From Posidonia oceanica (Eukaryota; Streptophyta; Magnoliopsida; Alismatales; Posidoniaceae): a stretch of DNA of 64,000 nucleotides. Position 1 is the stretch's first letter, and the number at the start of each line of letters is the position of its first letter. Shown one piece after another: positions 58,025 through 64,000 of this stretch. The notes beneath the pieces were generated by a model. The model was not told where the DNA came from. It ran no database searches and worked only from the letters and a program-made list of their open reading frames with translations. The position numbers and the translations under genes were made by a program. Location: the NCBI GenBank assembly GCA_037176725.1, contig JAZBRS010000013.1, positions 8,497,001 to 8,561,000 on the forward strand, given 5' to 3'.

Positions 58025-59009
58025 ATCGTGGCAGCGGACTCGGGAGGTATGATACTCCTGCGTAACTGGGCGTGATACCCTAGTCACTATGGACACCAGG
58101 ACTCGCCTTTGTTTTCGAGTACTGGCTGAGCCTAGGGGTGAGGAGCCACTAGTGGTTCGAAGCACTGAGCTTGTAGACGCCGATAGTTGCGTGCCCTGTG
58201 GTTTTGTCCCGAGTGTGGACAGCTCGTCCAGGTGGGGTGAGTAGCTTTCCCAGGTGGGGATCACTTTGGAGGCTTCTCTGGTGTGAGAATGTCGTGATGG
58301 GCATACTCCTCCATAGGGCGGCTGTCCGTGGCAGTGCAGTGAGTGCGGAGGTGAGTCCCTGGCTACTACTTCTGGCCATGTTGGTTGCTTGGCGCCAAGC
58401 AACACGACTAGTTGTGTTTTCTTTGTGCCTGTGGGGCTGTACTTGATTTTTTGCTAGATTGGGCCTAAAACTTGCCTATTTTGTGGCTTTGTGGCTTTTA
58501 CCGAGTGTTGGGCCGTATTGGGTCTAGAGTTTTCCCGTCTTTTTGCGGCGTTGTGGTTTTTGTTGAGTTTTGAGCCAGTGGGCCGAGCTTTGAGATTGAT
58601 GAGACTTGTTTTACACCTGGTTTTCCCGATTTAGCTTATTGGGCTTTGGAAAAGATGTTTTATTATTATAAAATGATTATGTTGACCCAGATTTGAGGTT
58701 TTGACAGGTTTTACGCCTTTTTGTGGTTTTATGCTAGTTTTCTCGTGGTTTTTGCGAGGTGTGTGCTGGGTGACAAATGACAATTTCTGGTCACTCACGT
58801 GTGTTTTTTTTTAGTTTTAGTTGTAGATGCAGATGATTAGCTGGTTTGGAATCATAGTACATATAGTCGGAGTCACATAGCTGTCCATTGTAGGTTCCTA
58901 GTACAGATTTTTGTTGTTTAGCCCGTAGATAATTGTTTATATAATAGTTATTTATGTTTTAATTTGTTTGGACTTTTGGAACGTGTTGATAGCGATTCGG
59001 GTCATTACA
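58025..59009 (+). repeat. 3' LTR of the chromovirus, second part
   Basis: Resumes at ATCGTGGCAGCGGACTC, aligned with about 25523-26471 of the solo LTR, and ends CGGGTCATTACA. The two parts sum to about 2.8 kb. Confidence 0.92.
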
Positions 59010-59207
59010 TTGGAGTATTTCCAACCGTTGGAATAATGTTAAATTTCAACTATGAAATTTATTGAGATTTGAGATATTTGGATAAAAGGTTTTGTTATTC
59101 CATTTTTCTACAATATTTGAATCAATACTGTTTATATCATTAAAAAAATGTATATTGTGAGAAAATGCATCAGTAAATCCATGTTAGCTATGGTAATGCA
59201 ACAACTA
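59010..59207. other. Flank between chromovirus and hAT element
   Basis: About 200 bp of AT-rich sequence with no feature except the left hAT TSD GCAACAAC at 59200-59207. Confidence 0.5.
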
Positions 59208-59510
59208 AGGTTGTAAGTGGGTTGGGTATCACCTGTTAACCCAACTTTATTCGACCCATTAAGCATGGATTAGGGTATAGATTTTGTATACCCATTAACC
59301 CATCACCTACTAACCCATCCATTTAACGGGTCATGGTTCAGGTAGTATGCTACGGGTAACCCGTTAACCTGTTACCTGAGGGTGAATTGGTAAATTTACA
59401 CTAATCCTAATTCCCTAAACATCCTATATATAATATGAAAGTAAAGTCCGCAACCCTAAACAACCTATTCACTCAAACGTGAAACGTGCGGTTGTGCCCT
59501 AGCCCACTAG

Positions 59511-59770
59511 CCGCCCTCCCAAATCCCAATCTCTGATACTCCATTCCACAGTCCACACCCAACGACCAACCCCACCACTCCGCCAGCCACTAGCCACCCT
59601 CCCAAATCCCAATCTCTGATACTCCACTCCACAGTCCACACCCAACGGCCAAACTCGCCACTCCGCCAGTCGCCAGTCGCCAGCCACCCTCCCAAATCCC
59701 AATCTCCCGTACTCCACTCCAGTCCACACCCAACGACCAACCCCGCCACTCCCCCAGTCGCCACAATCAC
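59511..59770 (+). repeat. Three tandem 83-100 bp units in the hAT 5' region
   Basis: Copies starting CCGCCCTCCCAAATCCC (59511), CCACCCTCCCAAATCCC (59594) and again at 59694, each with ATACTCCA and CAGTCCACACCCAACG. The second is longer by extra CGCCAGT units. C-rich and non-coding. Confidence 0.88.
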
Positions 59771-60324
59771 AAACCACATCCACCACTCGTCGACTAGACG
59801 GGAGTCACCGAACAAGATCTGTGACGTCGACAGCTCTCCTGCTACTGTCTTCCACATCCACCAGTCACCGCAACCTCGTCACTCGCCGCTAGTCACTAGT
59901 CTCCAGCTGTGTCGTTGGTTCTAGAGCATCGTCGTCGACTCCGACTCTTCGCAACAAACACCACCACGTTGCAGCACCAGTAGTGTCACCTTACTGATTT
60001 TGTTTCCACCAGTAGGGTTGCCGGTCTCTTAGAGGTAAAATGAAAAATCATGAAGAAACTCCCCATTAATATCCTTGCTAGCATACTGATCTTGTGGAGT
60101 TGTGGTACCTGCTTATTAGAGTTTTATTTTGTGAAGAAACTCCCCATTAATATCCTTGCCACCAAGTTTCCAAGTATTTCTTGTAGAGTTTTATTTTGTT
60201 TATGCCTCTTATGCATAGTTTTATTTTGTTTATGCCTCGTTCGACTCTTTCATTTTGAGTCTGCCAATTAATGTTGAGTCATTTTATGTGATTTCATTTT
60301 GACTCATTTTATTTTCTAAATACA

Positions 60325-62322
60325 ATGTCACACGTAGAATCAATTAATGTTGAGTTTGCAATTGTTGAACAACAAGAATCAACGACAACCACAAGTACTT
60401 AGAAAAAGACAAGATAATCAAAATTGGATGCTTGGAAGGATTTTACTAAAATTGAAGTTGATGAGATAACAAAGGCAACATATAAGCATTGTAGTATCAA
60501 ATATATGGCTAGACCAAAAGATGGGACCAAGAATTTAATTCACCACTTGAAACCTAAACATCCCACAAAAGTGAAACAAGATGTCCATCAAATGTTAATA
60601 AATGTGGCAGGAAAGAAAAGGGACAAAGAAAATACTATAGACATAAAAATTTGGAATTTTGATCAAGAATTGAATAGGACAGATCTTGCTCGAATGATCA
60701 TTCTTCATGAGTATCCTTTTGCTATTGCTGGTTTTCGGGAATTCATTAGAAATCTTTAACCACTTTTTAGAGTGGTTTCACGTACCACAATAAAAAAGGA
60801 TTGCATGAATATATATGAAGAAGGGAAGGTAAAATTATATAATCTTTTGGATACACTTACTTATTGTATTAACCTTACTACTGACATGTGGACATTAAAT
60901 CAAAACAAGGGCTACTGTACTTTGATAGCACACTACATTGATGATAACTAAAAATTGTAGAAGAGAATCCTAATTTTTTTTGTAATTGATGCTCCTCATA
61001 TTGCAGTTGCACTTTCAAAGATCATTTTGGAGAGATTGTATAAATAGAACATTGATGGAAAAATAATGTCCATTGTTTTAGATAATTGTTCCACAAATGA
61101 TGCTTTTGTTAAAAACATTTTGGAGAAGCTTCTTGCTAGTAATCTTGTGGCATATGGACAATTGTTTCATATTAGATGTTATGCACACATTTTGAATTTG
61201 ATTGTCCAAGAAGGAATTGAGATTGTAAGGGACGTCACAACAAATGTGCGTGAGAGTGTGAAGTATGTTAAGTCTTCTACATTAAGATTGCAGACTTTCA
61301 AAGAAGTGGCTAGTCAAGTAAAGGCTCCAAATAAATCCCTTATTTTGGATGTTTCTACAAGATGGAACTTCATCTTCCTTATGTTGCAAACTGCTCTAGA
61401 ATTCAAGGAAGCCTCTTCTCATATGGCAATGGTTGATAGTTCTTACAAGTTTGCACCTAATACAGAGGAATGGGAACATGCTAAGATTATTTGTGGTTAC
61501 TTGCGTTACTTCTACAATGTCACTAACAAGTTTTCTACCTCCTTGTATCCTTCTGCAAACTATTTCTTTCCAAACATTTGTGCTATACATGTGGCGCTAA
61601 AAGATTTTTATTAAAGTACTGTTCCTTTTATTTCTTCAATGGGCAATTGAATGAAGGTAAAATTTAATAAGTATTGGGATATTGCAAGCATGGTTTTGTC
61701 ACTAGCTTCTATCTTGGACCCTCGTTACAAAATGAACACTGTTGAGTTTTACATGAGAAAAATTTATGGTGTTGATGGAGAGGAGAGTATTGTAGAGATA
61801 AAGACATGCTTGATGGACATGTACAATGAATACTGCTTGAATGTAGGAGACGACACACTTGTTTCAGGTGAGAGTGTTTCAGATGTCATTACTAGTTCAC
61901 CACATTTAGGAGATTGTTTTCCCTATACACTATCTATTGTGTCTGCAACAATTGATGAGTATAATCAATACATTGATGCAAAGTCTGTTGTACAACCATC
62001 AAAGAATGATGTAGAATCTTACTTGGAGAATCTAGTGTTTCCTAGACAAGAAAATTTTGACATCTTAACTTGGTGGAGCTTAGAAGCACCTAAGTATCGT
62101 GTGGTAGCTTGTATGGCTCATGATATCTTGGCTATTCTTGTATCTACTATTTCATCAAAGGCCGCTTTTAGCACCAGAGGTAGAGTGCTTGATCAGTATA
62201 GATGTTCTATGCATCCAACTACGGTAGAGAGTCTTATATGTGCACAAGATTGGATAATAAATGAACTTCGTGGTAAATTACAATTACACTTGCTTTCTAT
62301 TTTTATAAATTCATTTACATAA
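60325..62322 (+). pseudogene. hAT transposase (BED finger, DDE core, hAT dimerisation domain), about eight in-frame stops
   Basis: A single frame of 666 codons from the ATG at 60325, disturbed only by stop codons (the first at about 60400 and 60415, the last near 61648). The BED-type finger is degenerate: TYKHCSIKYMARPKDGTKNL and HHLK, lacking one Cys. The catalytic core includes LTTDMWTLNQNKGYC with the first Asp, IMSIVLDNCSTNDAF with the second Asp, HIRCYAHILNLIV (the C-x-x-H motif) and LDVSTRWNFIFLM. The C-terminal hAT dimerisation domain is well kept: FDILTWWSLEAPKYRVVACM, then SSKAAFSTRGRVLDQYRCSM and ICAQDWI. A possible last exon follows near 62361 (ENLVDVILGTIVEDFDDGN). The mutations are nonsense changes rather than indels, consistent with C-to-T decay. 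Confidence 0.9.
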
Positions 62323-63384
62323 ATTCTTATAATTTATATTTTCATTGCATTTGTACGAGAAAATCTTGTTGATGTAATTCTTGGAACAATAGTAGAAGAT
62401 TTTGATGATGGAAACCTTGAAACAAGTAATTCTCATTCTCTTCTAGTCTTCTTCTTGAAGTTCCTAATCTTTTCTTGTAAATTAATCTTCTCTATACATT
62501 CGTAAAAATATTCTTATCATTTATCTAATCTTGATTTTTTTTGTAGTTCGAATGGAGGCTTAAGTCTGCTGCAGTTTTAGTTTATTTCTTCATGAGATAT
62601 TATAGATTTTGGAAATCTAGGCTATTGTAAGTTTATTTCTTTCAACTCTGGTGTCATGGCTTGTTGATGTAATTATAAGTTTATTTCTTTCAACTCTACT
62701 GTCTTGGTTGCTGAAATTAGTTATCTTGCTAGTGCTGGTTGCATTCAGATTTCAAAGATAACCATTATATGAACAAAACTATATTATGTGAAACCATTAT
62801 ATAATGTCTGCTGGCAGCATTCAGATTTGACAATAATGCTGCTGGTTGCATTCAGATTTCAGATACCATTATATAATGTTGTTGGTCTGCTGAAATGCGT
62901 ATATAATGTTGCAAGCTACTGCTGGTTGCAACCTGTCATATATTTGTTTGTTCAACAAGCATGTACTTTGGATTCTCACTAATTATGCTTTTCATTAGCA
63001 GTATGGTAATGTTTTGTTGTGCTTTTCACAGTTATGCACTATTGTAATTGATATGGATATTATCTAATATTTTGGACTATCTTTATTTTAGCTCAATCCT
63101 TTCACAATTGTAATTATCTAGTATTATCTTTGATTGTTATATTATCAACTCTTATAATGTTATTAGGAATCAATAAAATGATTATTTTAGGCTTAATTTA
63201 GCCCATGAAATGATATAAATCTAGATTTAACAAAAAAAAAAAAAACTCACCCGTTTCACCCACCAACCCTACCCTAATGGATAGTGAGTTAGATATTCAC
63301 TTGATCCGTTACCTGTTAAGAAAGGATAGGTTAGGATTAAGGTAGACTCTAAATCCGACCCAACCTAATCCATTTACACCCTTA
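62323..63384 (+). other. hAT 3' region
   Basis: Non-coding apart from a possible short terminal transposase exon at 62361-62430. Contains several copies of GCTGGTTGCATTCAGATTTC and CCATTATATAATG segments (62730-62940), then subterminal motifs and the right inverted repeat. Confidence 0.6.
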
Positions 63385-63392
63385 GCAACAAT

Positions 63393-64000
63393 CCTATCAC
63401 CAGACTCCTTTCTAATCTAGAGCAATACGCAAACACTAAGTTTTTCCACATGCTTTGTACAAATTGGTTCAATTGAACAAAATTCCTTGTATCCTACTAA
63501 ATGATTTTGCCAATTTCATCTTAATTTCTAATGTTGTCCGACGGTTATAAGTTTGAATCGTATTTGGAACTTCATCTTAATTTCCATCATGTCTTCCACT
63601 AAAAAATAATTGATTAGTCGAAATCTAGACCTTGGAAGTTTTGTTCTTTGACATTCAACTCTATTAAGTTTTTCTGTCTCTAGAATATTTTTTTACGTGG
63701 AAGCAATCAAATGCAAAAGAATGAAACCTCTGAGGAGTCTGATTCAGGAAAATAGAAATTTGGTTGATTTCCCTCGCTTCTTTGAAACTAACAACTGTCT
63801 TACTGTTAGCTTCTTGTGCTCATCCATGACGAGAAATTGAGAATAATAGGACATGTTAAAGGAGAAGGAAGAAAAAATAGGACACATATACACCACACGA
63901 GTAGGATAACACATGAACGCCGACATGCGGGAGAGTCCGAGTGGCAGAAGGCAGTAGTAGTCGGGTCAAACTTAACGATACAAGAAGAATAATTAGATGA
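63393..64000. other. Right end of the window, nothing recognised
   Basis: About 600 bp of unassigned sequence. A 60-codon minus-strand frame (63926-63744) has no supporting motif. Confidence 0.4.

Larger units (their letters stand above)
46509..59009 (+). mobile_element. Ty3/gypsy chromovirus (Tekay/Del-like), 5'-truncated, 3' LTR split by an insertion
   Basis: Gag end, protease, reverse transcriptase, RNase H, integrase and a chromodomain-type C-terminus follow in the Ty3/gypsy order at 46513-50570. A 2.8 kb 3' LTR follows (50605-52419 plus 58025-59009). The 5' LTR and most of gag are missing; the left edge meets the Athila-like LTR at 46508 with no TSD. The LTR matches the solo LTR at 23734-26471. 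Multiple stops and frameshifts show it is inactive. Confidence 0.9.
59208..63384 (+). mobile_element. Ac-like hAT DNA transposon, 4.2 kb
   Basis: The left end TAAGGTTGTAAGTGG pairs with the right end CCATTTACACCCTTA as imperfect terminal inverted repeats. The flanks GCAACAAC and GCAACAAT (63385-63392) form an 8-bp TSD with one change, diagnostic for hAT. Subterminal regions carry ACCCGTTA/TAACGGGT-type motifs on both sides (59240-59390 and 63250-63375). The transposase frame at 60325-62322 is broken. Confidence 0.9.

Noticed and set aside
59499..59857. Minus-strand frames of 95 and 116 codons rich in Gly, Trp and Val
   Set aside because: Shadow of the C-rich tandem repeat in the hAT leader. 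Periodicity follows the DNA repeat.

Overview
This window reads as nuclear DNA of a flowering plant in a repeat-dense, gene-poor region. It contains one recognisable host gene, a WAT1/nodulin-MtN21-type (EamA/DMT) transporter at 3675-7227. That gene keeps its seven exons and consensus splice sites but has several frame disruptions, so it looks like a pseudogene. Its GC-rich first exon is compatible with a monocot, but I cannot name the species. A short antisense exon of an LRR receptor kinase (5508-5716) sits in its third intron. Everything else that can be recognised is transposable-element DNA, much of it nested. No tRNA, rRNA or CRISPR array was seen. Left part (1-2475): the 3' end of a Ty1/copia element, interrupted in its RNase H tail by a 1.34 kb Athila/Tat-type solo LTR with a perfect ACAAC target-site duplication (TSD). 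It is followed by a MITE candidate and then the WAT1 pseudogene. Middle (7898-27469): a degenerate CACTA (En/Spm) DNA transposon of 19.6 kb with CACTA termini, 28-bp inverted repeats, subterminal repeats and a perfect TTA TSD. Its GA-rich minisatellite received a gag-only copia element (13501-27035, TSD GGAGG). That copia element was later hit by a younger relative (16482-22133, TSD TCTTA) and, in its 3' LTR, by a 2.7 kb Ty3/gypsy (Tekay/Del-like) solo LTR (23734-26471, TSD CCTTG). The order of four insertions can be read directly from the boundaries. Right part (28270-59009): a run of retroelement pieces. First comes a 5'-truncated copia element on the minus strand. Next is an 8.1 kb minus-strand element with a Tat/Ogre-type gag, no pol and only about 110-bp terminal repeats. 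Then come an Ogre-like LTR fragment, an Athila/Tat-like non-autonomous element on the minus strand with a tRNA-Asp-type primer site, and a 5'-truncated Tekay/Del-like chromovirus on the plus strand. The 3' LTR of the chromovirus is split by a 5.6 kb solo LTR-like insertion (52420-58019). Last (59208-63384): an Ac-like hAT transposon with near-perfect 8-bp TSDs and a transposase frame broken by in-frame stops. No element in the window appears able to move itself. The most notable unexplained signals are: (i) clusters of a short palindrome of the form TTCGG-N4-CCGAA, found upstream of the TATA box in copia LTRs, in the copia internal spacer, and again in an unrelated gypsy LTR; (ii) arrays of the palindrome GTGGGNCCCAC near the start of the gypsy LTRs; (iii) a 30-bp tandem array inside the Ogre-like LTRs that stays open in several frames; and (iv) a gag-only, very-short-LTR element carrying tandem 75-bp hairpin-rich repeats.
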